Notes under the pieces: model-generated
What the model was told of the DNA's origin: nothing
The model's input: the letters and a program-made list of their open reading frames with translations, nothing else
The model's database searches: none
Program-made: the position numbers and the translations under genes
Assembly: GCA_018266335.1 (NCBI GenBank)
Contig: JAFEAR010000176.1
Span: 19,690-83,689, forward strand
Direction: 5' to 3'
Source of the DNA: Bdellovibrionales bacterium
GTDB lineage: Bacteria; Bdellovibrionota; UBA2428
DNA length: 64,000 bases
Part shown: piece after piece, positions 41,342-49,883 of the stretch
Layout: every line of letters begins with the position of its first letter
Numbering within the stretch: position 1 is the stretch's first letter

Positions 41342-42526
41342 TTATTCAATGATGCTTGCAACAACGCCTGCGCCGACCGTACGGCCACCTTCGCGGATAG
41401 CGAAGCGGAGTTCTTTTTCCATTGCGATCGGAGTGATGAGCTCAACCGTCATGGAAACTTTATCTCCGGGCATAACCATCTCCGTGCCTTCGGGAAGGGT
41501 TACAGAACCCGTCACGTCAGTGGTACGGAAGTAGAATTGCGGGCGGTAGCCGTTGAAGAATGCCGTGTGACGGCCGCCTTCTTCTTTTTTCAAGATATAA
41601 GCTTCGGCCGTGAACTTCTTGTGAGGAGTTACGGAACCGGGCTTAGCGAGAACTTGGCCACGCTCAACTTCTTCTTTTTTCGTACCGCGGAGCAGAGCGC
41701 CGATGTTGTCACCAGCCTCACCTTGGTCGAGGAGTTTGCGGAACATTTCAACGCCGGTAACGGTCGTTTTGATGGTCGGACGGAGACCGATGATTTCGAT
41801 TTCCTCGCCCACTTTGACGATACCGCGCTCAACGCGACCCGTAACAACCGTTCCACGACCAGAGATCGAGAACACGTCTTCAACGGGCATAAGGAAGGGC
41901 TTGTCTTTCGGACGTTCCGGCAGCGGAATGTAAGAATCGACAGCGTCCATCAGTTTGTTAACGGCTTCCACGCCGCCAGCATCGCCTTCGAGGGCTTTGA
42001 GAGCCGAACCGCGGATGATGGGGATCGTGTCGCCGGGGAATTCGTACTTGCTGAGGAGTTCGCGAACTTCGAGTTCAACGAGGTCGAGCAATTCTGCGTC
42101 GTCGACCATGTCGCACTTGTTCAAGAAAACCACCAGAGCGGGAACGCCGACCTGACGTGCCAGCAGGATGTGCTCGCGCGTTTGGGGCATCGGACCGTCA
42201 GCAGCGGAAACGACGAGAATAGCGCCGTCCATCTGAGCTGCGCCAGTGATCATGTTCTTCACGTAGTCGGCGTGGCCGGGGCAATCGACGTGAGCGTAGT
42301 GACGCTTCGCCGTTTGGTATTCAACGTGGGAGGTGTTGATCGTGATACCGCGCTCACGCTCTTCGGGAGCGTTGTCGATCTGATCGTAGGCTTTGAAAAC
42401 GGCTCCGCCTTTGGTCGACAGAACTTTCGTGATCGCCGCGGTGAGTGAGGTTTTGCCATGGTCAACGTGACCGATGGTGCCGATGTTTACGTGCGGCTTA
42501 TCTCTCGAAAACTTCTCTTTAGACAT
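41342..42526 (-). CDS. tuf: Elongation factor Tu
   Basis: EF-Tu delivers aminoacyl-tRNA to the ribosome. The start at 42526 ([20 protein letters not shown]) is the family start; an upstream in-frame ATG would add 12 atypical residues that overlap an AAGGAGG (42539-42545). Motifs are [37 protein letters not shown] and [12 protein letters not shown]. The 394-aa protein ends [16 protein letters not shown]. tRNA-Thr and tRNA-Gly lie immediately upstream. Confidence 0.98.
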   Translation of the reverse strand: MSKEKFSRDKPHVNIGTIGHVDHGKTSLTAAITKVLSTKGGAVFKAYDQIDNAPEERERGITINTSHVEYQTAKRHYAHVDCPGHADYVKNMITGAAQMDGAILVVSAADGPMPQTREHILLARQVGVPALVVFLNKCDMVDDAELLDLVELEVRELLSKYEFPGDTIPIIRGSALKALEGDAGGVEAVNKLMDAVDSYIPLPERPKDKPFLMPVEDVFSISGRGTVVTGRVERGIVKVGEEIEIIGLRPTIKTTVTGVEMFRKLLDQGEAGDNIGALLRGTKKEEVERGQVLAKPGSVTPHKKFTAEAYILKKEEGGRHTAFFNGYRPQFYFRTTDVTGSVTLPEGTEMVMPGDKVSMTVELITPIAMEKELRFAIREGGRTVGAGVVASIIE

Positions 42527-42689
42527 GGATAACTCTAGCCTCCTTAAAAATTCACGAGCCACTCTTTTTGGGGCTCAAATGATACCGTTTTTGCTCGACC
42601 AACGCGGCTCTTCTAGCAGCGCCAGCACGGGCTTATATCAAACAAAACACAGAGAGACCAGGGCCTAGGTTTCAATTCCCTAGGGACAC

Positions 42690-42764
<75 letters not shown>

Positions 42765-42778
42765 GCTCTCCACCTAAA

Positions 42779-42854
42779 TGGAGCGGGAGACGAGGCTCGA
42801 ACCCGCAACCCTCAGCTTGGAAGGCTGATGCTCTACCAATTGAGCTACTCCCGC
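42779..42854 (-). tRNA. tRNA-Gly (anticodon TCC)
   Basis: The 76-base cloverleaf starts GCGGGAGTAGCTCAATTGGT. The anticodon loop CTTCCAA is closed by CAGC/GCTG, and the 3' end is CTCCCGCTCCA with encoded CCA. It is upstream of tRNA-Thr(GGT) as in the glyT-thrT-tuf order. Confidence 0.97.
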
Positions 42855-42858
42855 GCCC

Positions 42859-42876
42859 CCAGACCCGAAGGTCTGG
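42859..42876. repeat. Perfect hairpin next to tRNA-Gly
   Basis: CCAGACC-CGAA-GGTCTGG forms a 7 bp stem with a 4-base loop directly 5' of tRNA-Gly. It could be a processing signal in the tRNA precursor; it has no T run to act as a terminator on either strand. Confidence 0.5.
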
Positions 42877-42920
42877 TCTTCCGTAGACTTTCGCCTACAG
42901 AAAAGCTGGGTCGTACTACC

Positions 42921-42940
42921 CCTTGAACGACATTTCAAGG
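42921..42940. repeat. 7 bp dyad between the tRNA-tuf cluster and the PDZ-like gene
   Basis: CCTTGAA-CGACAT-TTCAAGG is a perfect inverted repeat with a 6-base spacer, 18 bp upstream of the divergent PDZ-like gene. Operator-like symmetry is visible; no function is shown. Confidence 0.35.
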
Positions 42941-42958
42941 AGCCGTAGTATCGGAATC

Positions 42959-43288
42959 ATGAAATCACTCTTTTTTGTCACCCTCGCTCTTAGTTTGCCC
43001 GCCCTAGCCCAGATCGGAAAAGGAAAGGAAGCCTTCCCTAGCTCCGGAGTGGACATCCAGGGAGTGAAAGTTACCGAGACTCCTTCCAAGGAGCTGATTC
43101 AGCGCCCGCTGGGTCGTTTTGACGTCAAAAAGGACGACGTAATCAAGGCCATTGATGGCCAGGCGGTTAGCCCGATCGAAGGCGCTTCCCGGCTTCACGC
43201 CCACGAGACCGAAATTAAGGAAGTAACGGTCATGCGCCAAGGTAAGGAAGTAAAACTCGCTCCGAGACTGCTCAAAAAGGCGAAATAA
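42959..43288 (+). CDS. Small exported PDZ-like protein
   Basis: The 109-aa product starts with a signal peptide (MKSLFFVTLALSLPALAQ) when the ATG at 42959 is used; a longer frame begins at 42923. The rest resembles a single PDZ domain: GVDIQGVKVTETPSKELIQR, then VKKDDVIKAIDGQAVSP with the usual GD-x-I-x-x-I-x-G pattern, and a final VMRQGKEVKLAP strand. No protease domain is attached. It converges on a second PDZ-like gene, and the two stop codons are adjacent. A periplasmic adaptor role is possible but unproven. Confidence 0.65.
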   Translation: MKSLFFVTLALSLPALAQIGKGKEAFPSSGVDIQGVKVTETPSKELIQRPLGRFDVKKDDVIKAIDGQAVSPIEGASRLHAHETEIKEVTVMRQGKEVKLAPRLLKKAK

Positions 43289-43696
43289 TCAGGGCAAGGG
43301 GCCGCATCCGATTAAGGTGAGGGGGTTGCAGGGATAACGCGGGTCATTCGTGGCCGCGAAGGTGTCCCTGCCCCGTCGAACCTTGAAGAACCACCGCCGC
43401 GGCCGATAGCGCGCATACCAAGCGCACGTGCCTTCGAACTGTTTCACCGTTCGCACTTTAACTCCGTTCACTTCTCCAATGAGATCCCCCACTCGCAAGC
43501 CTCCCCGTCGGGGCGCAATCACCTGCGCGTAACTGGTGGGACGAATTTTTTGCACCACGACACCGCGGGGCGAGTCGCGCAACAGCATCCCCATGCGCTG
43601 CGACCAGGCCGCGCGGTGGTGACGGGTGGCCGTGCGCGCTTCGGCTGCGGACAGCAGCGAGAAGAATCCCAAGGCGAAGAATAGGAAATGCTTCAT
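43289..43696 (-). CDS. Small exported PDZ-like protein, last gene of the cytochrome operon
   Basis: The 135-aa product has a signal peptide (MKHFLFFALGFFSLLSAAEA) followed by a PDZ-like region: SPRGVVVQKIRPTSYAQVIA, then GGLRVGDLIGEVNGVKVRTV with the GD-x-I-x-x-V-N-G motif. The rest is very basic and aromatic (YARYRPRRWFFKVRRG) and ends with two Cys (YPCNPLTLIGCGPLP) that could form a disulfide. It overlaps the upstream di-heme cytochrome gene by 4 bp, so the two are probably translated together. Domain call is by motif only. Confidence 0.65.
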   Translation of the reverse strand: MKHFLFFALGFFSLLSAAEARTATRHHRAAWSQRMGMLLRDSPRGVVVQKIRPTSYAQVIAPRRGGLRVGDLIGEVNGVKVRTVKQFEGTCAWYARYRPRRWFFKVRRGRDTFAATNDPRYPCNPLTLIGCGPLP

Positions 43697-45990
43697 AGGG
43701 AAACTCCCTTACAAGGAGGAAGATTTTCGAAGGGCGTTGCGAGGAGCTGAGCTTCGTTCACGTTCTTTTCCTGCAAAATTTTTTGCAGAGAATCTTTCAT
43801 CTGTTTGAGTTCCGGGGAGTTCTTCCAATGGGCTTCGTCCATGCCCGTTGTGGCGAGTGGCGGCATAGGTGTTTTTTTGCGCTGATTCGCAGGCAAATCC
43901 CACATGGAAAGTCGATAGTAGAGACGCTCGGCGCACCCGCGCAGTGTCGCGGCGACATCGCGGCCTTCTTCGAGCAAAAAATTGGGAGGCGTGGGTTGCG
44001 GGGAAGCGTGGCACATAGCGCAGCTAGACTGCAGAGTGGAGAGAAAGGCCGAATCGAGCCCAGTTACAGGATGCAGAAGGGGGGCCGGCAAGGGGTCGAC
44101 TTCGGGCGCGGGGAGGCCCGAGGCATCCGCAGAGCTCCGCGGAGTCGCCAGGCCAAGCTCGGAATAAATTGCGCCGAGCAATAAACTTCTACGAATGGGG
44201 CCCGCCCCCAAGGCGAGATCCTCGCCATTGCCCTTGGTGGCGAGACGGCCGAGAGCCGCGGTCAGCAAAGAAAAATCGTTCAGCAGAACAATTTCGACGT
44301 GCGCGCGCGTGGTGTCGCCCGGCGTAAAAGTGACTTTAAAGGAGCTGAGCGCATCGCCATTGAGGCGCCGAGCGTGCAGTCCGCTCACGGCTTGCGTGGC
44401 GACTAGATCGGCCACCAAGGGGGCATCGTTGGTGCCCGACACCGTTCCCCGTACGCCAACATTGTGCACGTCTCCGCAGGGCTTGTCGCCAGCGGCCGAG
44501 GGGGTCCAAACGCAAGTTTCTTGCGGATCGCGAAAGGCGATGCGAGAGAAGGAACCGTCGACCACGCTGCCATCTTTTACCTTAAAGCTTCCCTGGAGAT
44601 TGAGCGGGAAAGAGGCGCCATCGCAAGTTAGGTAATACCGCCGAAAGGCCGCGTTGTTAGCATTCACCTGCAAGGTGCAGTCGGCGGCATAGGTGCTACG
44701 CGCGGAGCTTTGGCGGCCGGCTTCGTAAAGTCGCTTATCGAGCAGCGCAATGTCGCCTGCCGAGAGGAATTCGCTTACCCCGAGAACTACGCCGTGGATG
44801 AAGGTGGGATCGCCGGAGGCTAAGTCCCACACCTCTAAAGGGGGCCGTGCATTGAGAGGCTCATAGTCCTTAGGGATGTTGGAATTTTTCAGCAGGTCAT
44901 CGAGAACGGCCGAAGCTTGGGCTCCGGGATCGAGCAAGCCAGAAAAATCTTGAAGATGGGCACCAGGTGCCGTTTCGGAGGGATTGCGGTTCGGCAAATT
45001 GGGATTGGTGATGGCCAGCCCCGCGGGCCAACGCTGGGCCCGCTGAGCTACGACGCCCGCTCCGAAGGCTGCGGCGTAGAGGTCGGATGACGCATCGAAC
45101 TGATCATCCGAGCTGAGACGGTACTGCAGGGCGAGGGCCAACAGGGAGGAACGACAGCGGGGCGAATCTGCAGAGCCGCCGCAACCCTCCTGCCAAATTT
45201 TTTGGTACGCGGAGTAAAGATTCGCACGATCCGTGGCCGTATCGATTTCGTAGGGCACCGAAATTCCCTGCGTCACGGGAACGCCGTGAAAAGCGCTCAC
45301 GTCGGGACCCAGCGTTTGGGCCAATTTAGCCGCGATATCTGCACTGCCGTTGGTTTCGTCCCAGAAGGGGCGCGAGAAAATGGGCGACTGTCCCTGGTGG
45401 CACGACATGCATAGCGGGCGAGTCGCATAATAAATTTTAGGCACGGCGCCCGGTTGGTAATCGCGCACAACCTGAAACTCAAAGCGGCCGAGTGCTTCGT
45501 TGTAACTAATGACCTCGAGGGCGGCGGCTTTTTCTTGGTACCCGATGTAGAGGCGATCGCGCAGCAGAAGACCTAATTCAGCGTCGCTCTGTTTGGGTGG
45601 AGCGGCGGTGGCCAGAACGATGCGGGGAAACTTAAAGAAGTCCGGCGCGGCCGCCGAACGTTGCAACGAACGCCCGAGAGGAATGAGCACGGCTTTGTGC
45701 TTGGCACCCGCACCGTCGACGACTTGCTGGTCGACGAGATCGGCTAACTTTTCGAAGGGGAATGGAACTTTTTTATCGGGCGTGGTGGCAATGAGCGCAT
45801 CGAAGAGGGAGCGCCCCTTCGCCGGTAAATCGGGGCCAGGACTGTGCGGGTCGGCAGCCCACTCGGGAGGGGTGCTGGACGGTTTACGGCTTGGGATCGG
45901 GCGCGATTTGGCGGCGAAGGCCGGCGCGATTGCGAGCAAGCCTAGACCCCAAACGAGAGAAAAAAATCCTGGTGCGCCCCTGCCCATCAT
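43693..45990 (-). CDS. Large exported di-heme cytochrome c, family not recognised
   Basis: The 765-aa product has a signal peptide (FFSLVWGLGLLAIAPAFA) and two c-type heme attachment motifs, CMSCH (residues 194-198) and CAMCH (657-661), about 460 residues apart. After the second heme, KTPMPPL could supply a Met axial ligand. The middle part (about 460-600) is beta-rich (YLTCDGASFPLNLQGSFKVK, HVEIVLLNDFSLLTAALGRL). Haem would be attached in the periplasm. It lies 6 bp after the preceding unknown gene and overlaps the PDZ-like gene, in the order cytochrome, unknown, this gene, PDZ. It resembles no enzyme that I can name. Confidence 0.75.
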   Translation of the reverse strand: MMGRGAPGFFSLVWGLGLLAIAPAFAAKSRPIPSRKPSSTPPEWAADPHSPGPDLPAKGRSLFDALIATTPDKKVPFPFEKLADLVDQQVVDGAGAKHKAVLIPLGRSLQRSAAAPDFFKFPRIVLATAAPPKQSDAELGLLLRDRLYIGYQEKAAALEVISYNEALGRFEFQVVRDYQPGAVPKIYYATRPLCMSCHQGQSPIFSRPFWDETNGSADIAAKLAQTLGPDVSAFHGVPVTQGISVPYEIDTATDRANLYSAYQKIWQEGCGGSADSPRCRSSLLALALQYRLSSDDQFDASSDLYAAAFGAGVVAQRAQRWPAGLAITNPNLPNRNPSETAPGAHLQDFSGLLDPGAQASAVLDDLLKNSNIPKDYEPLNARPPLEVWDLASGDPTFIHGVVLGVSEFLSAGDIALLDKRLYEAGRQSSARSTYAADCTLQVNANNAAFRRYYLTCDGASFPLNLQGSFKVKDGSVVDGSFSRIAFRDPQETCVWTPSAAGDKPCGDVHNVGVRGTVSGTNDAPLVADLVATQAVSGLHARRLNGDALSSFKVTFTPGDTTRAHVEIVLLNDFSLLTAALGRLATKGNGEDLALGAGPIRRSLLLGAIYSELGLATPRSSADASGLPAPEVDPLPAPLLHPVTGLDSAFLSTLQSSCAMCHASPQPTPPNFLLEEGRDVAATLRGCAERLYYRLSMWDLPANQRKKTPMPPLATTGMDEAHWKNSPELKQMKDSLQKILQEKNVNEAQLLATPFENLPPCKGVSL

Positions 45991-45996
45991 GCCACG

Positions 45997-46854
45997 CTAG
46001 TTGGAGCTCACTCGCAGCTGCGTGCCCGTCCAACACTCTTCATTGCCGCCACCGGCGGCTGCCGCTTGGGCATTGTAGAGCGTGAAGTTCAACACGAAGG
46101 CGCGGCCCATGTAGGCCCGCCCCAGGTAGAGGCCCGGACGCACGCGACGAATTTCATCGCGCACGGCGAGCGAGGCGCGACCGGCCAGGTAATCGATACC
46201 TTTTTGGTAGCCCGGAAGCTCTTCAGTGTAGGCGTAATCGATGATGACAGACTCGCGCCGCGAATCGAGAAGACTTTGACCGCAGTAGAGTTTGGCCGGA
46301 AAAATTTCGCGCGCATTCTGTCCGCCCAGCGGAGCCTGCGGCACCGCATTCCAATTGACGGGCTGAAGCGGGGACACCAGCGCTTCGAGCGCCTTGGTGT
46401 TGGTGATCATGTTGCGCAGAATTCCCTGTGATTTGTAGAAGTGTTTGCCCTTCCACAGGGTCTCGGCAAATTTCTTCACCTCGTCATAGGCCATGGGAAT
46501 ATTGAGCGTCGTAGCCAACTCCGTCATGCTCTTGAGTCCGCCGCCATCCGATAGAATGACGGTGCCTTCGTACACGCCGTCAGGAATGGGCCCCGGATTG
46601 AGCCGGGCGTAGAGTTGATCGAGACTTTCCTGGTCCCAACTCGCAAGATCGGCGGGCTTCAGCGCCGCGAGCGTGCTGGGACTTAGGGGATAGTCGGCCT
46701 CGAGTTTGGCAAAATCGACTTTCTTGGCGTAACCCTTGCCTGCAGCGGGCACGACGGGGATGCCATTCTTTTTGCTCACCGCGTGCGCCAGCGTGGAGAC
46801 ACTCACGAGGGTTCCGTAAAAAATTCCTGAAAGAGCAAGCTTCATACGTAACAT
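45997..46854 (-). CDS. Exported protein of unknown family, paralogue of the gene at 49399
   Basis: The 285-aa product has a signal peptide (MKLALSGIFYGTLVSVSTLAHA). AAGGAG six bases before the ATG at 46854 supports that start. The mature part contains NPGPIPDGVYEGTVILSDGG, LWKGKHFYKSQGILRNMI and then ESVIIDYAYTEELPGYQKGI with RDEIRRVRPGLYLGRAYMGR. The same blocks in the same order occur in the protein encoded at 49399-49875. It lies between two di-heme cytochrome genes (gaps 10 and 6 bp), so they are likely co-expressed and co-exported. The family function is unknown to me. Confidence 0.72.
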   Translation of the reverse strand: MLRMKLALSGIFYGTLVSVSTLAHAVSKKNGIPVVPAAGKGYAKKVDFAKLEADYPLSPSTLAALKPADLASWDQESLDQLYARLNPGPIPDGVYEGTVILSDGGGLKSMTELATTLNIPMAYDEVKKFAETLWKGKHFYKSQGILRNMITNTKALEALVSPLQPVNWNAVPQAPLGGQNAREIFPAKLYCGQSLLDSRRESVIIDYAYTEELPGYQKGIDYLAGRASLAVRDEIRRVRPGLYLGRAYMGRAFVLNFTLYNAQAAAAGGGNEECWTGTQLRVSSN

Positions 46855-46864
46855 GTTCGTCTCC

Positions 46865-49243
46865 TTAAAGGGTCATGAGGAAAGCGATGAGCGCTTTCTT
46901 ATCGGAATCGGGAAGGTCTTCGCCGAAGCGGTGACCCTGGTTATCCAAACTCGCCGGACAATTGCCGTAGATTTGAAAGTAGAATTTGAGTTGTTCCGGA
47001 TCCGCAGTGACCAAGCGATTACCCGTGGCCGGATTGGCCATGAACTTGGTCCGCGTGGATTCGAAGGCCGCCACGAGCCGCGGAGCATCCGAACCAAATT
47101 TGCTCTGGGCCTTCGGCAAGAATTTTTCGGGTGCGCGCATGTATTCCAGAAAATCGCCAATGAACTCCTTGTGCCGGAAGCCCCCCAGGCTGCTGACGTC
47201 GGTGCCCGCGGGGATTTTGAGATAAATGCCCACGGGTGCTTTGCCCGGATGCACCACCATGTTCGGCAGGAGTTGGTAGAAAACATCTTTGTCGGTTTTG
47301 GAGATTTTCGGAGTACGCGCCTTGGGATTAAGCAAATCTTGCATCGAAGCTTCGAACAAACGCAGGCGCCCCTCGACGCTGGGATCGAATTTTACGCAGG
47401 CCGGTGGATTAGCGAGCAGCTTGCCCGAAGCATCCACGTACGACGAGTGATAAACACTGTACTCGGGTTTACGCACACTCGCGCAAACTTCTGGCCCCAC
47501 CGAGTTGTTGTGCATGAAGGGCGCGTAGGCCCAAGCGCTCAGCAGCGAAATGTTGCGGTAGTAGCCGCGGCCGCCGCTCGCATAACGTGCGAGATTGGGA
47601 TCGGTTGCTCGCTGAAAATAATCTTCGCTCGCAAACTGTTCCCATACGTGTCCGCGCATGTGGTTGGAATGCAGCGCGCGGCAGGTGTAGGTGCCGACCT
47701 CGAGCGCCGGAGTGAGCTGATCGTTGCCCATCCAATCCTCGCGCAGACCCGTTTGCGGATCGACGCGGCGGAAGTCGCGGTTGTCGGCGGGACCCGGCAC
47801 ACTCGAATGACAACGCACGCAGGTTTGCGCAAACACCTGACGGCCGCGCTCCACGGAGTTGGCGCCGTACTTGTCGTTGAGTTCGTCGACGAGATCCTCG
47901 TAGGCCTCGCCCTTCGCCACGTGCAAGTCCGTGGGCCGAGCGGTGGAGAGAAATTGGAAAATGCTGCCCACGCGATCTTCGATGGCCCGGAAGTTCGGGC
48001 AATCGCGGCGGCACTGGGCAACATCGAAGGGCGTTTGGCCAAAGTTACGTTGATTGGGGTCGACCGCCCGCAAATCCGTTAGGTGGTTGAACCAGCACTG
48101 CTCGGAGCAGGAGCCAATGTTGATGTACACGCGCTGCACCGCGCCCGCCGCACCCACGGTATCTTCGCCCCCCTTGAGGATGTGAAACACGCTTTCGGTT
48201 TCGGCGGATTTTTTCCAGCACTTATTGGGATCTTCGCCCGCGGCGGCCACGCAGCCCGGAATGCGGCGCCAACGATTGACGGTCTCGTTAAAGCGCGGAC
48301 GCTTAGGCAAGTTGAAAATAGCGTTCATCGTACCGGGGTTTTGCACCTGATCTTCGGGAACGGCCGAAGTGTCTACGGCGCCTGGCCGTTCGTGCTTGTA
48401 GAGCTGGAATTCTACGGCGTGCGTGTAGGCGCCCGAGCCCAACATGGATCCCATGCGCAGATACTGGTTACCGATGGTGAGACTGATGTTGGGCCATTCG
48501 GGCTGATTGTTGTCGTTCGGCAAATTCAACGGATTGAGCGTAGCGTGGCAAGATGCGCACGAAGTGCCAATACGGAAGGGAGGTTCCACCGAGCCGTCGC
48601 CCAGGTGCCTTACATAACCCATCCAGGTACCGAGCACGCCACCCTCTTTTTTATTTAGCTCGCGCCACTTCTTGGCATCAAAGCGCGGGTTCGGAAATTT
48701 GCGGAAGCCCACCGCGCCGAGTGAGGTACCGAATTCCAAATCGCAGGGACTCTGCGCACCGGCCGGAACGTTTACATCCTTAAGGTCGCAGGCGGGGTCG
48801 CGGTAACCAGGCTTGCCTACGTATTTGAGCAACACATCGTCACCCGGACACCAGTCGAAACCATAGGTTTCCTCGGCGCTCTGTGCGGGGCACCCCGCGG
48901 AGCCGGGGCGACAGCAACCGGGCTCGTTGATGAGACCAAAGTTATCGAAGCGGGCCTCGCGCTCACTGGTGCGAAAAAATTTCCACCAATCAATCGCGCG
49001 GCCGATCATGCGTTGCGGAAACGTATACGTGTGAAAGCGGCTATTGCCCGCGGTGGCCTTGTACCAAATTTGCCGACCTACGGCTTCGTCGGGAGTCAGC
49101 GTGGGTTCGGGCATGCGATCCGGCGAACTAGCCGGAATTCGCTGGGCTCCCTTATCTTTAGCTTTGGTTTTGGCGGAAACTCCCGCCGCCATGCCCACCG
49201 TTGCTAGGACCACGAGACTCACGCGCACTAAACGCTTCGACAC
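46865..49243 (-). CDS. Large exported di-heme cytochrome c, possibly RoxA/MauG-like
   Basis: With the GTG at 49243 the protein has 792 residues and a clean signal peptide (MSKRLVRVSLVVLATVGMAA then GVSA). Two heme motifs are present: CASCH at 229-233 and CVRCH at 475-479, the latter in ERGRQVFAQTCVRCHSS, a classic cytochrome c helix. The N-terminal part has RQIWYKATAGNSRFHTYTF and many Cys (for example EPGCCRPGSAGC) that may form disulfides. Large size, secretion and two c-hemes recall the RoxA/RoxB and MauG/di-heme peroxidase superfamily, but I cannot show a specific match. It is the first gene of a four-gene operon. Confidence 0.78.
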   Translation of the reverse strand: MSKRLVRVSLVVLATVGMAAGVSAKTKAKDKGAQRIPASSPDRMPEPTLTPDEAVGRQIWYKATAGNSRFHTYTFPQRMIGRAIDWWKFFRTSEREARFDNFGLINEPGCCRPGSAGCPAQSAEETYGFDWCPGDDVLLKYVGKPGYRDPACDLKDVNVPAGAQSPCDLEFGTSLGAVGFRKFPNPRFDAKKWRELNKKEGGVLGTWMGYVRHLGDGSVEPPFRIGTSCASCHATLNPLNLPNDNNQPEWPNISLTIGNQYLRMGSMLGSGAYTHAVEFQLYKHERPGAVDTSAVPEDQVQNPGTMNAIFNLPKRPRFNETVNRWRRIPGCVAAAGEDPNKCWKKSAETESVFHILKGGEDTVGAAGAVQRVYINIGSCSEQCWFNHLTDLRAVDPNQRNFGQTPFDVAQCRRDCPNFRAIEDRVGSIFQFLSTARPTDLHVAKGEAYEDLVDELNDKYGANSVERGRQVFAQTCVRCHSSVPGPADNRDFRRVDPQTGLREDWMGNDQLTPALEVGTYTCRALHSNHMRGHVWEQFASEDYFQRATDPNLARYASGGRGYYRNISLLSAWAYAPFMHNNSVGPEVCASVRKPEYSVYHSSYVDASGKLLANPPACVKFDPSVEGRLRLFEASMQDLLNPKARTPKISKTDKDVFYQLLPNMVVHPGKAPVGIYLKIPAGTDVSSLGGFRHKEFIGDFLEYMRAPEKFLPKAQSKFGSDAPRLVAAFESTRTKFMANPATGNRLVTADPEQLKFYFQIYGNCPASLDNQGHRFGEDLPDSDKKALIAFLMTL

Positions 49244-49249
49244 AAAAGG

Positions 49250-49256
49250 CCTCCCC
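49250..49256 (-). promoter_or_regulatory. Shine-Dalgarno that fixes the GTG start of the cytochrome at 49243
   Basis: GGGGAGG on the minus strand is 6 bases before the GTG at 49243. Two in-frame ATG codons further upstream (49279 and 49312) would place this site inside the coding region and push the signal peptide inwards. Confidence 0.75.
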
Positions 49257-49270
49257 GACTCTCCAGAGTC
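49257..49270. repeat. Dyad GACTCT-CC-AGAGTC in the cytochrome leader
   Basis: A 6 bp perfect inverted repeat with a 2-base centre adjoins the Shine-Dalgarno of the minus-strand cytochrome operon. It lies in the 155 bp divergent region shared with the gene at 49399. It is a possible operator; this is symmetry only. Confidence 0.3.
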
Positions 49271-49398
49271 ACAGCTCATGGTAAGAGCGGGTATCGGGGA
49301 GCGAAAGGCCAAACGATTGACTCACCCTGACAATTGTCCACCTGGGGTGAACATCGAGGACTTTGCCAGGCGCGTTCGAACTCGCTAGGTTCGCGTTC

Positions 49399-49875
49399 AT
49401 GGTTGAAAATCTTTTGGAACAAAGCAAAGAACAACTCGATGCCACCTACGCACGTGGAATGGTGTCCAAAATCCCAACGGGAAGCTCCAAGGGAACGGCC
49501 GTTTTCTTTCCGGGAAAAACCGCGCTCAACAAAGTGGTGTCTAAAATTGCTCGGCCTATTTGGGCCGGCAAAGTCATTTCCGAAGATGGATCTTCGCTAA
49601 AAAACAAAGTCTTAGGCGCGTTCAGGAGCTTTCAAGCTCAAGTGTACCGCGGCCCCAGTTGGTACGACGGCAAAGAGTCCATCATCATCGACTACGCTAA
49701 AACTTCTTTTTCGTGTCAGCGGATTCGCGACGAAATGCGCGAGATTGCTCCTAACCTGTACTTAGGCCGCGCCTACATTCGCAAACAGCCCGCCGGGCAA
49801 GAATCGACCTCGGACTCACCCGAAGCTTTGGCGAACAACGGGATTTTGGCGGTCTACTTTATTTTGGAATTCTAG
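49399..49875 (+). CDS. Protein of unknown family, cytosolic-looking paralogue of the gene at 45997
   Basis: The 158-aa product starts at the ATG at 49399 (MVENLLEQSKEQLDATYARG) and has no signal peptide. It shares with the 45997 protein the ordered blocks GTAVFF, IWAGKVI, GKESIIIDYAKTSFSCQRIR and RDEMREIAPNLYLGRAYIRK, then a final hydrophobic strand (ILAVYFILEF). The exported copy is therefore this fold plus a signal peptide and about 100 extra residues. It is divergent from the cytochrome operon and converges on the JmjC-like gene with an 8 bp gap. Function unknown. Confidence 0.68.
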   Translation: MVENLLEQSKEQLDATYARGMVSKIPTGSSKGTAVFFPGKTALNKVVSKIARPIWAGKVISEDGSSLKNKVLGAFRSFQAQVYRGPSWYDGKESIIIDYAKTSFSCQRIRDEMREIAPNLYLGRAYIRKQPAGQESTSDSPEALANNGILAVYFILEF

Positions 49876-49883
49876 GGCGTGTC

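Noticed and set aside
46853..48082. A 409-codon plus-strand frame opposite the di-heme cytochrome
   Set aside because: It is antisense to a gene with heme motifs, a signal peptide and a good ribosome site, and shows no domain of its own.
49244..49398. Strong promoters for the cytochrome operon and its divergent paralogue
   Set aside because: Several TTG-rich and AT-rich hexamers are present, but none has both a good -35 and -10 at normal spacing.
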